Source: Sepiola atlantica
Lineage: Eukaryota > Mollusca > Cephalopoda > Sepiida > Sepiolidae
Assembly: GCA_963556195.1 (NCBI GenBank)
Contig: OY744519.1
Coordinates: 112,377,145 to 112,441,144, forward strand
Direction of reading: 5' to 3'
DNA length: 64,000 nt
Positions within the stretch are counted from its first letter, which is position 1. Each line of letters starts with the position of its first letter. The notes under the pieces are model-generated. The model searched no databases. It saw only the letters and a list, made by a program, of their open reading frames with translations, and was not told the origin of the DNA. Both the position numbers and the translations under genes were made by a program. Of this stretch, positions 11,253-22,444 are shown piece by piece.

Positions 11253-11745
11253 GTTACCTACTAAAACACTTTCTTAATAAATACTAAAATTATCTTCCGC
11301 TAACTTCTAGAAACGTGCAATTTCCAAGGTAGAGAGGACACGAACCAAAGATATGAAGCAATAACGACCATCGCCATAATTTCTTCTTCAACAGACATGA
11401 ACTTTCCTGAGGGCCACGTTCTCGCTGCAATATTCGGTCGTTAGTCAAACTATTATCTAATTTTCATTCCAATTTAGATCTCCATCGTTTGACTCGGTAG
11501 CCCTTGGGTTGGTCTTCTCAAATATCGGAATCATTTAGATGAAAGCTGTCATAAGAATAGGAATAAAAATGCCCGTCGGCTTGTGGATATCCATATTTAT
11601 ACCATTTTTGGCAACTTGGATTTTAAGAACACAAAACGAACCACTTATAAAGAATTATTTTGTATAGGTTCAGAATCAAAGACCTTTCCAACCTTAAATG
11701 TGATAAGAATGCTTCTGAGGTCACCAACTGAACATTGCTTGATAA
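10340..11745. other. No recognised feature
   Basis: AT-rich. A short (TAA)n run lies near 11222-11250. Several 60-95-codon ORFs have no recognisable domain. Confidence 0.45.
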
Positions 11746-11747
11746 AT

Positions 11748-12118
11748 ATTGGGTTGGCAACAAAGTTCCCGCCGATTTTTTGTTTGTTTTTTAATCTATT
11801 GTCATCAAAATTTGGAATATATTTTTTTTTGATATTTGGAATATATTTTCTTAATTTTTCGAGTTAATTTAAGTTTATTTATGTTTATTTTCAGATCATT
11901 AAAATAGAATATCAAGTTAAGAAAAACGAACATTTTCGACACACTTTTTGCTTTTATTTTACTTGCTTTTTGCTTTTTCATTTCTACCAATTTGGTATTG
12001 AAAACGTTGGGAAGAAGTTGTAAGCAACAAAAGAGTATACATTAGTTGTTATTTTTTTTTTTATTAAACGTTTTAAATTTATTTTTTTTAAAATGGTGGC
12101 AACTTTAGTAACTTGTTT
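11748..12118. mobile_element. Mariner-like deletion derivative
   Basis: The left end ttgggttggcaacaaagttc at 11750 is a typical mariner terminal inverted repeat (ttgggttggcaacaaagt..ccgcc) directly after TA. The right end near 12055-12115 has ttattaaacgttttaaattt then tttaaaatggtggcaactttagtaac, an eroded version of the inverted mariner 3' end. Only ~310 bp of AT-rich DNA lies between, against ~1.2 kb for a full element, so the transposase gene is lost. Confidence 0.7.
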
Positions 12119-12124
12119 ACGTTT

Positions 12125-12775
12125 AGAAATCTGAAAGCCTCTTGAGATATAATTTTGTACAAATATAATTACTATAAAACATCGTTTTGGATTCTAAATA
12201 GTTTTGAATTCACTATAATTAAATGTATTTTGTTTTAATTTCATCAGGATAACAAGTTGCTTCAGTTGAGGTTGAATACGAGACAAGTGGTAGAGGATCG
12301 GGGGTGGCAGTGCTAACTATCTATTGGTTAAGGAGGCAACAGGAACATTTGCTGAGGTAAAGGCTAGAGCGCTTGCAATACATGATATGACACTAATTCT
12401 GAAAACTCTTCATTAAAAACCTATGATTATGCCATATTGTAGACATATTATAGACTTAATGTACCAAATAGATAACATGAGATTAGAAAAGTGTTATTCT
12501 CTTTTTGGTTTAAATCAATGCATCGATTTCCTCAAGATAATCTAAATAAAACTAGCAAAAATAAATGAGTACTTTTTTGACAACCAACACAAAAAGCTGT
12601 GCCAAGTCTGAAATATTTCTCAAACGTATGGAAATTAGGTGATTTAACTGAAATATTCAGCATTTAATCACGAATGAATAAACTTGGGTTATTTTCATTA
12701 GAAAACTCCAGAAAAATAAGTAATGAAAGGCTTTGCGATGACGTACTTGACTTATGTACATACTTCAGAGAGTTT
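12125..12775. other. No recognised feature
   Basis: No coding or repeat signal recognised. Confidence 0.4.
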
Positions 12776-12779
12776 TGCA

Positions 12780-13170
12780 ACATGTTTGAAAACAAAATTC
12801 CACCACTTATTACGGTTTAGGGCCACTGTCAGGAGCATGATGCCAGTCTCAACCCTCATCTGGTTGCCCCATATATTTGATAGATCTCTTTTTTCGAATA
12901 AGATGATTGATAGATCTGTTAATGTTTAACATCTTTCTGATATCTGCATTTCTTCGTCTCTTCTGCGAAGTTACTCCAAGGATAGCTTTTAAACATTTCA
13001 TTCTAAAGACATTGTGCTTCCTCTCATGTTAGACTTGCATATACAGCAATAAAAACTATCAATGCATTGTAACGTCTTATCGTCAGACGTACAAATGCAG
13101 AAGTTGCTATTTCTGTTCTTCTGCTAATGTCAAATGAGGATTCTGAAACAACTGAGCTAAGAAAACACAA
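12780..13170 (-). mobile_element. LINE C-terminal fragment (degenerate)
   Basis: On the minus strand ~12930-13040 encodes FRMKCLKAILGVTSQKRR followed by NADIRK and an IRKKRS block. This is the segment after RT in many LINEs (consensus like MKCLRRILGV..RDRKRN-DIR..). Just upstream on that strand is RIATSAFVRL, matching the RIA-ASSAFGRL segment. Stops and shifts are present. The clade is unclear. Confidence 0.5.
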
Positions 13171-13174
13171 GATC

Positions 13175-13620
13175 TTCGATAATACAAACATGATGTCTCA
13201 GTCTTTCTGTTGGTCTGTCCGTGCATGCAATGGAAAACAAAGCTCTATACCAAGAGAAAACGTAATTTTATTTAGTAACATTTTATGAGGACTCCAATGG
13301 TGCAGTTAATTATGTTATAGTTAATATTATCGTGTGGTCTGCATTCACACCAGACATCTATAATCAACAAAGACGAAGTTTTATTTTATTTTATAAAATT
13401 GAAATTTATACTGATTTAAAAAATAATCAAACTTGTAATATGGGGTGCAGGGTACAATGCAAGGGGCACATGTCAAGTTTCATTTAAATTTATTCAGCAG
13501 TTTCTGTAACTAGAGAAGACAAACATTAATTCTATTTCTTACATAATAAAATCATGGTCTTTTTATACACTTTTAATCATAATTATAAAAGACCCTTATG
13601 CATATAATAAAACTAACAGC
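13175..13620. other. No recognised feature
   Basis: A ggggtgcagggtacaatgc block near 13441 looks repeat-like but I found no second copy. Confidence 0.4.
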
Positions 13621-13625
13621 TCTAC

Positions 13626-14420
13626 CTGATGTTGCCCGGGTCATAAAACATAAAATAGAAGAGGTTTATATATTAAAACACCTATCTCACTACTTATCTC
13701 AATCCATCTCTCTATCTTTCTCTATTTCCCCTTACCCGTTTTTCCACATCGCTCTTCCCCACCCCTGTTCCACCTCTTCCCAGCCCATTCCTCTTTCTCA
13801 TTTTAATTTATTGGAAATAATAATGTAAGTCATTAACCTGAGCGTTCAGTTTTAAAGCTATTGCTCCCGGGCAACACCGAGTTTTTTAATAATATAATGA
13901 AACCTATATTTATATTCACGGGCAACGTTGCATTTCTTGTCTTCCCCTTCTTCATCACGCATATACCACATTTAAATTGTACTGCTGTAATATTGCACAC
14001 ACAGGCTCTATCTAGGATGCTGCACACTGACCGAGCAACGCAGAGTACCTTTTCTGGTATACAATAGTATAACAAAATACAGTGAAAATCTTTCTTCTGA
14101 GCAACACGGCGTTTAAAAACACCTGCTCTCTGTATGATTACTCTATCTAGGATATTGATGACTCCCGGGCAATGCCGAGTATAAAAAACCTCTGCTCTAT
14201 CTATGGTATTGAGCGCTTTGGATTAACTTATACGACTTACCAAATATAACACTATATTATTACTATTACGGCTTCTGGGAAACACCGGGTTAACAAAACA
14301 GAGAAAAGTTTTTTCTCCCGGGCAAAGCTGTGTTTAAAGACACCTGCTCTATCAAGGATGTTGAGCATTTATGGATTACTATATACCACTTACCAAATGC
14401 AAATACTGTAATCTTACATT
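13626..14420 (+). repeat. CCCGGGCAA-type repeat array
   Basis: Diverged units carry the short block ctcccgggcaacgccgagtt at 13862, 14098 (eroded), 14161, 14275 (eroded) and 14314, with an inverted form (gttgcccgggtcat) at 13633. Blocks acacctgctctatctaggat-ttga and cacttaccaaat-caa-acty-taat recur between them. This is a dispersed-element interior with irregular tandem duplication. The GCCCGGGCAACGCCGGG-type motif is common in invertebrate non-autonomous DNA elements. Confidence 0.55.
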
Positions 14421-14424
14421 TATG

Positions 14425-16140
14425 GCTTCCGTTTAGAGTGCTACTGAAACCACCCAAATGAAATTCAGGATGCCACCAGACCACTACTAAAACCACACTT
14501 TCTGAGTTTCTTGCCACCATCCCTAGTCCATAGAAAACAAAAGCTTAATAGACGTTAAATAATTTTGAAAGAAAATGCCAAGCTGAAAGAATACGTTACA
14601 GTGTTTCCTTTCCAAATTATGGCTGAAAAATTCGACCCCCCCCTCCCGAGGAAATCCTCTACTTATTGGTGCATTTAGTAATTCAGGAATACTTCCATTA
14701 TCTTTTACATAACAATACACTTTTATATTTTATGTAGATTCTCTAACCTTTTGTTTCTACACACACACATATATACACACAGACATTGCGTTTTATATAT
14801 AGAGATGAATCATTTAATGACATGTGAAAAATACAATAAAATATAATTGGCAAAAATATCAGATAGCTATTTTCTTTAATTTAACTCTTTTATCTGATAA
14901 AAAAATTAATTAAAAATTATTAATTCTACTAATTTTCATAAATTTGAAAAAACATTGGTCAAGAATAGTTTATTTTAAAGCATAAAAGTTACATGTATGG
15001 TCTTCGGGCATGATTCAAATTTTGACACGTTTTTAAAACGAAATTCGTATAGTAAAAGTAATAGTGTTTTACCCCTTTCTTAACGTCCAAATAGTAACCA
15101 TCATAACAAATGAATTTGTATTTGTGTTTTAAGCAACATTTTTACAAAACCAATTTCATTGATCCTGAAATGTACTAATCATTTTTAAAAGAACTCTCAT
15201 GCAAATACATTCAATGTTTAAGACATGTTTAAAAACGTCTAACATGTATGCTTTCATTTTTCGCTTGTTATGAAACCTGAAAATAATCCAAAAAGAATTT
15301 AATATTTAAATAAATAAAATTATTTTCCTTTTGTTATGGATTAACTTCTGGTTTTAAATTATTACCTTTAAAACTTTATTAGAAAGTAGTCATTAAACAT
15401 ATTTTCGCTGGGTTTATTAAGTATTTTTCCATTAAATTATAGCAGTGAATAAATATAACTATTGGCAAATTTAGGGATATCGGAATCTAACAAATTTACA
15501 CGGCTAAAACTTGTTCAGATATAGTTTCTTATGGGATCACATTTTAAACTCATGACATTTTAGTTTTATATATCTGATTAAATATATGACTCTATATATG
15601 ACTCTCTATATATGACTAAGTTCTCTTCATAAAGACTATCAGAAATTGCTATATTTGAGTTCACAAAAATAATTCAACAGCGATGTTCAAAGAAAAAGTC
15701 GAATTATTTTAAATACAATTACTAAGTTCTTCAGTAGTCAAATAGAAAATCTTAAAATCGACTAGGGTGTGTAGATTTTTAGATGAGCCATGTAGATTAT
15801 GAGTTAGTTATACATGGTAGACATAGAACAAATTTTACTTTAGGATAGCAGCCACCTATATAACAATTAAAAAGTCAACTATGTAAAACTACGTAAAAAT
15901 AAATAAAAAGTATGTCTAAAGATTTAGTGAACAAAACGGAATAGATTATTAAACTGATGAGAGTGAATAGGAGAGGAAGTGTAGGTCGAGGACTTGCCAA
16001 TAAAGACACGTGTTGGTACATCAGAATAAATAATGAACAATAAAACATTTCCAAAATGTCTTGGAAACGATCGTTCATCGAATAGTAGTTGGTTTTGAAT
16101 TCTTGGAATAATGTTCAAATTATTTTGATGTCCACAAACA
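14425..16140. other. No recognised feature
   Basis: Very AT-rich with several short ORFs lacking domains. A tatatgactctatatatgact repeat lies near 15580-15620. Confidence 0.45.
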
Positions 16141-16144
16141 TCAT

Positions 16145-16265
16145 ATATATTTATAAATTTGTTGAAAACGAATCAATAAAGTACTCGATCGTGTAGGTAC
16201 TACAATAGCTATACATTACAGAGTCTGTTAGGTATACCGAGTTTCATCGTTACGGACAGACGGTC
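16145..16265 (+). repeat. Dispersed repeat R3, copy 1
   Basis: Shares with 42620-42745 the ordered blocks aataaagtRctcgatc, tatacattaca, and ctgtacc-like then gtttcat. Confidence 0.5.
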
Positions 16266-16539
16266 TCTGACGTAGAATTGTGGTTGTGTATATGATACTA
16301 ACAACAAAATTCATACAACCTCATATCCAAGAGATGCCTACTATGACGACAGAAAGACTTAGAATTCTACTAGCGATTACTAACCTATCCATAAATTTCA
16401 TGAACGTAAAATCTGAGGTTTTCAGGATATGCCTCTACAGGAAAAATATTCTCCTGGCTAAATGGCCCAATAACGGAAACATATAACACACAGAAAATAC
16501 AGAATATCTCCTCCCCCAAACAACCAGAAATAGAATCAT

Positions 16540-17500
16540 AACACACCTCAATATATGGAAAGTACAAGACCTATCCATCCACCCCAGAACTCACCATCCA
16601 AATAATTTATATCGCTTTAATAATTATAATAAAATTTTAAAAAATATGATATACTCCCTTCATACTTTCCCACATATCTATTACTATATACAAAACCACT
16701 ATACCCCCACTAACCAATTCAGATAAACTTTACACTCTACTCCCATGCAATCCCAAACTAAATATATATAAAAAAAATAAACATATACAATAATATACAT
16801 ATATATATATATAACAAAAACATGCAAACATTTAATAAAAATATATATAAGTTATATTTTAAAAACATATGTAAAAACTACATAAAAATATATATCTAAA
16901 AAATAATAGCCACTTATAAAAACAAAATTTACCTAATATAGATGTATAATTTTTAAATATATATATAAAATGATACAAAAATAAAAAAATAAGCACAGCA
17001 CCTCCCCACTAACCAACTTCAATAAACTTTACACCCCCACTTCAGTGCAATCCCAAACGAAACATATATAATAAAAATAAACGTATACAATAATATATAA
17101 TATATATAACAAAAAACATACAAACATTTAATGAAAATATACATGACTAAGAATATATTTTTAAAACATATATAAACTACATGAAAATATATATCTAAAA
17201 AATATAATAAACCAATTAAAAAAACAAAATTAAACTAATATATATATATAAAATTTAAAATAATGCAAAAATAAAATAATAAACACAACAGAATAAAATA
17301 AAACATAATAACTTTATATGACCTGATAAAGAAAACCCTATATAAAAACTAAAAAAATAACATTCCAAGTATAAATAAAACCCAAACCAAATCCAACATC
17401 AAAATACCCCTAAATCAATCGCTAAAGAAAGAAAAACGATATAAATGCCCACCATACACAATGCCTCGTCCAAAAACACGCTCCTCTAATTTTTCCCTTG
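16540..17500. repeat. G-poor DNA with a ~299-bp tandem duplication
   Basis: Two units are visible. The block ccactaaccaa-ttca then taaactttacac is at 16707 and again at 17006; tgcaatcccaaac is at 16746 and 17045. The following at-rich parts (acatttaataaaaatata, aaaaaataat) also recur in order. The plus strand is conspicuously poor in G for nearly 1 kb. A partial third unit may start near 17340. Confidence 0.65.
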
Positions 17501-17544
17501 ACATGAATCACACTTCAACCAGCCATCAGAGTTTTAATTTATTT

Positions 17545-17790
17545 TAATATATAAGATACCCATTCCCAACTTAATTACCTAGATTTACATAAAACATCCT
17601 TATTCAGGATTATCTACCTAGATAAACATAATATACCCAATTTACAGTTTATCGTGTTTTATTGTTATTTTTTATTTATATATTTTTTATATTTTATAAT
17701 TGATACGCAGTTTCCAAAACAACCACCCAAATGAACATAAGATACTCATTTTCCGGATTTACTACTTAAATTTACATGAAGATCCATGCC
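17545..17790. repeat. Repeated ~50-bp motif spaced ~187 bp
   Basis: aagatacccattccc then tagatttacataaaacatcc (17553-17600) recurs as aagatactcatttt then taaatttacatgaagatcc (17738-17788). A related form lies at ~17600-17640. Confidence 0.45.
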
Positions 17791-17794
17791 CCAT

Positions 17795-19315
17795 GTTTAA
17801 AAGCATTTAAGCCGGCTGATCTCTTAATAGGGGCCTTACCGTTTTTTAACCAGTGATAAACAACGCACACATAAAATAACCCAGCGACATCGGAAAGCGT
17901 GAGATAAATAAATAAAATAAATACATGATAACACATCTTAAACTCTAATTTAAACACCCTCTAACTATAAATAAATAAACATATTGACCTTTTCAAATAG
18001 ATTAAATCTACCGTAAATATTCAATTAATAACAGATAACGACTTAGAAACACAGAATATACTATATATATCTATCTATACACACACGCAGAAATATATAT
18101 ACCGCACTCTTAAAAATCCAGATCCAAAGATCTAGGTAATTGTAGAAACCCCAATATCTGTCCATTAGATAGGAAATGAATGATTTCAGATATAATGCAT
18201 GAATGTAATGTAGTAATAGTAATTATCGATCTTATATCGAAGCTACCACGTGTAACTTTAAAGACAGATATAGAAATCACATATGCTCATTTAAGGCTAG
18301 GACTAACTCTGAAACTAATAATTCCCCAACTTCTTTAACCAACTGACGAAGTCGAATACCCGTTTCAAACTGAATTGGCCCATATTAGGTAGGGCAAGTA
18401 AATACACCCTCAATAAGCGAATGTAATTTATGTTCACTCGAATCCTATAACATAGTAGCATCTAAGGATAACCTAATTAACATAAACCAAGAGATTCTAC
18501 AGAATTGGTTGCATCCGAATAGCTATTAACTCTCATATTTTATGCCAGACTAAAGGTCACTAGAAAATAGGAAGAACTTGTTAAGTTCAATTAAATAATT
18601 ACTGCCAGTAACAAGTAAATGCATATCCAACACACAATTTCATACAGTCAATCAGTCTTGTCTTTAAATTGTCCATAAGTATGCATCATGATTATTTGTT
18701 ATCTTATAATATAGGTAAATACAATGTTTGTGATTTTGCAATGTTCATAAACGCCCACCTCACGTTTACCGGAAGCATTGTAGAGATTTTAATTGAAGAA
18801 TAAACAAACAAATTTCATGTAAAGTATCTAGTCATCTATTGTGAAGGGTATCATTTAAAAAGTCAATATAAATCATAAATGTTTACACAGAACATGGCAT
18901 AATAGCTTCAGCGTGACAAGCCTGTCGATGACAGTGTTTCCCATTTGATCGACGTCACGCTCTCTTGCAGAGGGAGGCGAACAACGGACAAAGGTCAGGA
19001 TTTCTCTACCAGTGATAATTCAGCATGTTAAGGGAAAATTTCCTGTATAGTGCGTGAGCCAAGGGTGATATGGTAGAGGTAGGTGTGTGGCAGACAGCCC
19101 ATTTGATATTGTTGCGTTCCTACTTGTGCAAAGTCTTAACGGAAAGCGTCCGGGCAAAACACTCGCGTAAATACTTTGTCTGTGATAATTATGACACAAA
19201 ATGTCTATCGGAAGCGTGTCAGGAAATAATGGGAGGAGATAATGGGTGGTCGTGCAAGGAAGATTCATATTTGTGGACAGTATTTATGGACACACAATAT
19301 ATCTAGATGAATCAC
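17795..19315. other. No recognised feature
   Basis: Mixed composition. An 8-bp inverted pair (agcgtgac near 18909, gtcacgct near 18954) is seen. The ORF starting at 19070 has no domain I can name. Confidence 0.4.
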
Positions 19316-19319
19316 GACC

Positions 19320-19560
19320 ATAGAGCGGATGTTAAGAGAGAAAGGGGGGAAAACAAAAAATGACGAGTAAGATAAAGGAGAACCAAACACTGAAAAGGAA
19401 AAACAGATGCAAAAAGACAAATTTATCGGCGGGATGAAATTAAGGAAAGAAAATTAGGGAATAAAGAAAACAAAAGACGGTAAAAAAAGGGAAGAAGTAA
19501 AAGAAATGAAGAAGAAAAAGAGATGTTAGATGAACAAGCAGAATACAAATATAAGAAAAC
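19320..19560 (+). repeat. Purine-rich tract
   Basis: The plus strand is strongly enriched in A and G (aag/gaa/aaa words) over ~240 bp. No periodic unit was found. Confidence 0.6.
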
Positions 19561-19574
19561 TTACTGCACTTTTG

Positions 19575-19885
19575 AGCAAAATACACCCTACCCACTCGAC
19601 TAGCAGCAAAATTCTACCCCTTCACTGTATAGTTCCTTAAATGTCGGAAGGTTTTCTACTCAGCTAGCCTCGTTCCTTAGACCGCCTGCCTTTGGAATTT
19701 TTTCCTGCTCCCTGTTTCTCCGTCAGTACCAACATGCAAAAATGTAAATGTAATGTTAACAAACATCTTACCACCTAACTCGTCACCCAAGTTGCTCCCT
19801 ATTAATCTGCTCTCTATCACAGCAGCCCCTTATTCTTCAGTGGGGATGTGTCTTGTTTGAGGTGAATGAAAGTAAAACAAAAGAA
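19575..19885 (+). mobile_element. LINE 3' end (family L-A), 5'-truncated copy 2
   Basis: Corresponds to 10030-10325: cgactagcagcaaaattct, the cctttggaatt block, aaaaatgtaaatgtaatgt, then a tail gtgaatgaaagtaaaacaaaag. It is a typical 5'-truncated LINE insertion carrying only the 3' ~310 bp. Confidence 0.7.
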
Positions 19886-19889
19886 AGAA

Positions 19890-21165
19890 AAATATATTTA
19901 TTTATTGTGTCTTCCTGCACATCTCTTACTTTCTTCAATATTTTGTCCGCTAGATCCCGAAAATGTTTTTGTATATTCATTTCTTTACCATTATTTCGGA
20001 ATTGATCCATTCTATTCTTGAAATAATTTACATTCGTGCTATTTTAAAAGCTGATTAAGAAATTCTTTCTAAAAATGTCTTCCACTATTAGAAAAGAAAT
20101 CTAATTGCGTTATAGATTTCAGGAAAATTTCCTTGCTAATAAATGTCTAGTGCATGCAAAGATGAGACGAAAAAAATAAATAGTTTAATTATTTACATTT
20201 AATCTTGATATTAGTTATCATTTTTACAACATTTCTGCCGTTATACCCTCCAGACTTCTTCAGATCCTCTTTTGAGAATTGTGCACTCTAAAAGTCTAGT
20301 TTACATAAATGACTACACGTAGCGATGAAAAAGGATCCGTTTCATGTACATTCTGAAACGATGAGGGATTGTACCAGGACTTTCATTCAAATCTTCTTTA
20401 AAATCTGTTTTGTGCTTTTTACGTTTTCCCATGTCATATTCAGAGGTAGATAGATAATGAAGCTGACACTTTATAAATTCCAATGCCAAATCCTATATCA
20501 ATGTTGATAATTATTGAATATATATATATATATATGGTTATTATCCTTTTGTTATTGCTGACAAAATAATGACAACTAATTTGCTGCTTTATATTCGGAA
20601 AAGAACAAACGCAAACACATAGAAACCAAGTGTTCTTCAAAGGCCGAAAAGCAAATATAAAACTAACTAAAAATATAAATAAATCTAAATAAATAGCCTT
20701 TGCACAAAACATCAAAGAGTGGAGGCCTTTGTGAAAACTTTAAAATAATTAAATAATTGCATTCTCCTTTTGTTTAATTCTTTAATTATATTGATAAACG
20801 CATTTCATAAATGTTTGTCTTTTGATATGTTTCATCACTGGCATGGTTACGCAATGTTGCCCGCTTATAACTCTTCCTAAATAAGATTTTCAGATTTGAA
20901 AGTTAAAAGTCTAAAGCTTTGAGAACAAATCTCAATAGAGTCGTACTATCACATTCTTACGTTGTAAAATACAGCTGCATCGTTTTGGGAGGCTAATACT
21001 ATGAATGAAAGTTATTTTCTTTGGCCCTTATCGACTGAGACCATAAATTCGTATTAAGTTTAGACTATATCAAAACTTTCAGTCCCATCGAGGTCTACAG
21101 CACCGAGCACCTATAATATAATGGTGATTGTCTGCTGTTGTAAGCAATGAACTTCGGAATAATCA
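19890..21165. other. No recognised feature
   Basis: AT-rich with a short (TA)n run at 20518-20535. No gene recognised. Confidence 0.45.
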
Positions 21166-21171
21166 GCACAA

Positions 21172-21410
21172 CTGTCGGTGGCGATTCTATTTCTTTTTCC
21201 AAGTTTCATTTTCATAGCCCGTCCACATTTTTTTCGTATGTATTATTGAATTTCCTACACATAAACACAATGGAGACCATTGTGTTTATGTGTAGGAATT
21301 TAAAAAAATTTAAAACACATACACACATCATAAAACAATAAATACGAAAAAACATGGACAGGGCTATGAAAAGAAGACTTGGAAAAGGAAACAGAATCGC
21401 TACCAACATC
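21172..21410. repeat. Inverted repeat with a perfect 21-bp central palindrome
   Basis: Outer imperfect arms are 21172-21246 and 21336-21410 (catagcccgtccacat against atggacagggctatg; gcgattctatttc against gaaacagaatcgc). Near the centre, 21253-21273 and 21277-21297 are perfect reverse complements with a 3-base spacer. The right arm encodes the start of a LINE C-terminal fragment, so the structure may be an inverted LINE duplication. Confidence 0.75.
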
Positions 21411-21560
21411 TGCACAAAACAACGTGATCAGAACTACATAAAAGCCGAGAGAGACAAGACCCAAAACAAGAACAAATGTCAATTCTGTGGACAAAGAGAC
21501 AAAACGTTAAATTACATCATAAGTGAATGCAGCAAGCTACCCAGAGGTATTGTAAAAGTA
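21354..21560 (+). mobile_element. LINE C-terminal zinc-knuckle fragment
   Basis: The ORF encodes IKAERDKTQNKNKCQFCGQR followed by DKTLNYIISECSKL. This fits the C-x2-C..H-x4-C motif found after RT in some LINEs (consensus KCRLCG..ET-NHIISGC), with the His replaced by Asn. It joins directly to a different LINE segment at ~21565, so the two fragments form a chimera. Confidence 0.6.
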
Positions 21561-21564
21561 GACA

Positions 21565-22440
21565 TGACACAAAAATTTGTGAATTTGATCAACACTAATC
21601 ATATAGGTACTGAGGTATCAAAGAAGAAGATGAAGAAGAGTGTGAAACGGGAATATTACAGACGTGTATGTATGGTATTGATCACAGAGTTGAATTTGTA
21701 ATACAGAATATAAGCTATAAACACTCTGGTTGTCCTTGTGGCTCAATGGTTTCAATATCTTTAATTGGACTAGAACTGACATTAAGTAAATGGATGTGAA
21801 AATGAGAAAACTCCTCACTTACCATTCCATGCATTATCCTAAGGCAAATGTTGATTGTTTGTGTGTGTCAAGATAAGAAGGGGAAAAGACCTAGTTCAAA
21901 TAGAACTGTCTCACAAAACAACAACAATACACCTTCAAAAATACTGCTTGAAGGTTACAGAAGACTGGATTATATTCTGTGTGAAAGAGCATGAGAGGAT
22001 TAAGAGACTCTATTTCCAGTTAAGATCAAAGTGTAGTATTTGTTCTATTCTCAGTCACAGACAGAGAAATTCTTCCAGATTGAGTGCACCTTTCTGGGGA
22101 GCTGGATTTTGCTCTCATTAAAACCGACCTTCTACCTAACTTTACTCTCGTATGGAGGCAAGTAAATAGAGACTCTACTCCAATATGATGTAGATAAACC
22201 TTTTACCCATCAGTGAGTGTGCATTTAACGATTAAAACCTGAGAGAAAAGATGTTATTCTTGCTGAAACCAATGGTTACTATCTAGAAATTATCAAGCAA
22301 ACATAGTAAAAATAGTACTGATCCAAAATGCAGATTATGTAATGATTCTACACAAACAGTTGACCATCTTGTATCAGGTTGTTCAATATTATTATCCACT
22401 AAATATAAAAGTCGGCATTGTAGAGTTGGTTAATAATATC
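21565..22440 (+). mobile_element. LINE post-RT region interrupted by a U2-headed insertion
   Basis: 21600-21705 encodes KKKMKKSVKREYYRRVCMVL, like the REYYRRVR-VLKSELN segment after RT. With frameshifts, 21710-22010 continues as a VVPVVQYSFNIINW-like block, MDVKMRKLLTYH, HYPKANVD, LSHKTTTI and KEHERIKRLY, all in the order of this LINE type. A U2-headed repeat then interrupts (22016-22175). The LINE resumes at ~22310-22400 with DPKCRLCNDSTQTVDHLVSG followed by C, a complete C-x2-C..H-x4-C knuckle. The clade (R2/R4/NeSL-like?) is uncertain. Confidence 0.6.
22016..22175 (+). mobile_element. U2-snRNA-headed SINE-like repeat, copy A
   Basis: The head ccagttaagatcaaagtgta continues into gtatttgttct (22016-22046). 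It matches U2 snRNA nt ~18-45 (ggctaagatcaa-gtgtagtatctgttct) with about four changes. It is followed by a variable middle and a shared tail (a aaaaccgacctt-type block, then caagtaaatagag). The same head and tail order is seen at 24867, 35846 and, inverted, 50702. It lies inside a LINE, which supports mobility. Confidence 0.65.
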
Positions 22441-22444
22441 TCTA

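Noticed and set aside
18905..18965. Regulatory hairpin agcgtgac..gtcacgct
   Set aside because: Only 8 bp with a long loop, which is expected by chance in a window this size.
22016..22060. A functional U2 snRNA gene
   Set aside because: Only the first ~45 bases resemble U2. The Sm site and 3' stem-loops are absent and the tail is that of a dispersed repeat.
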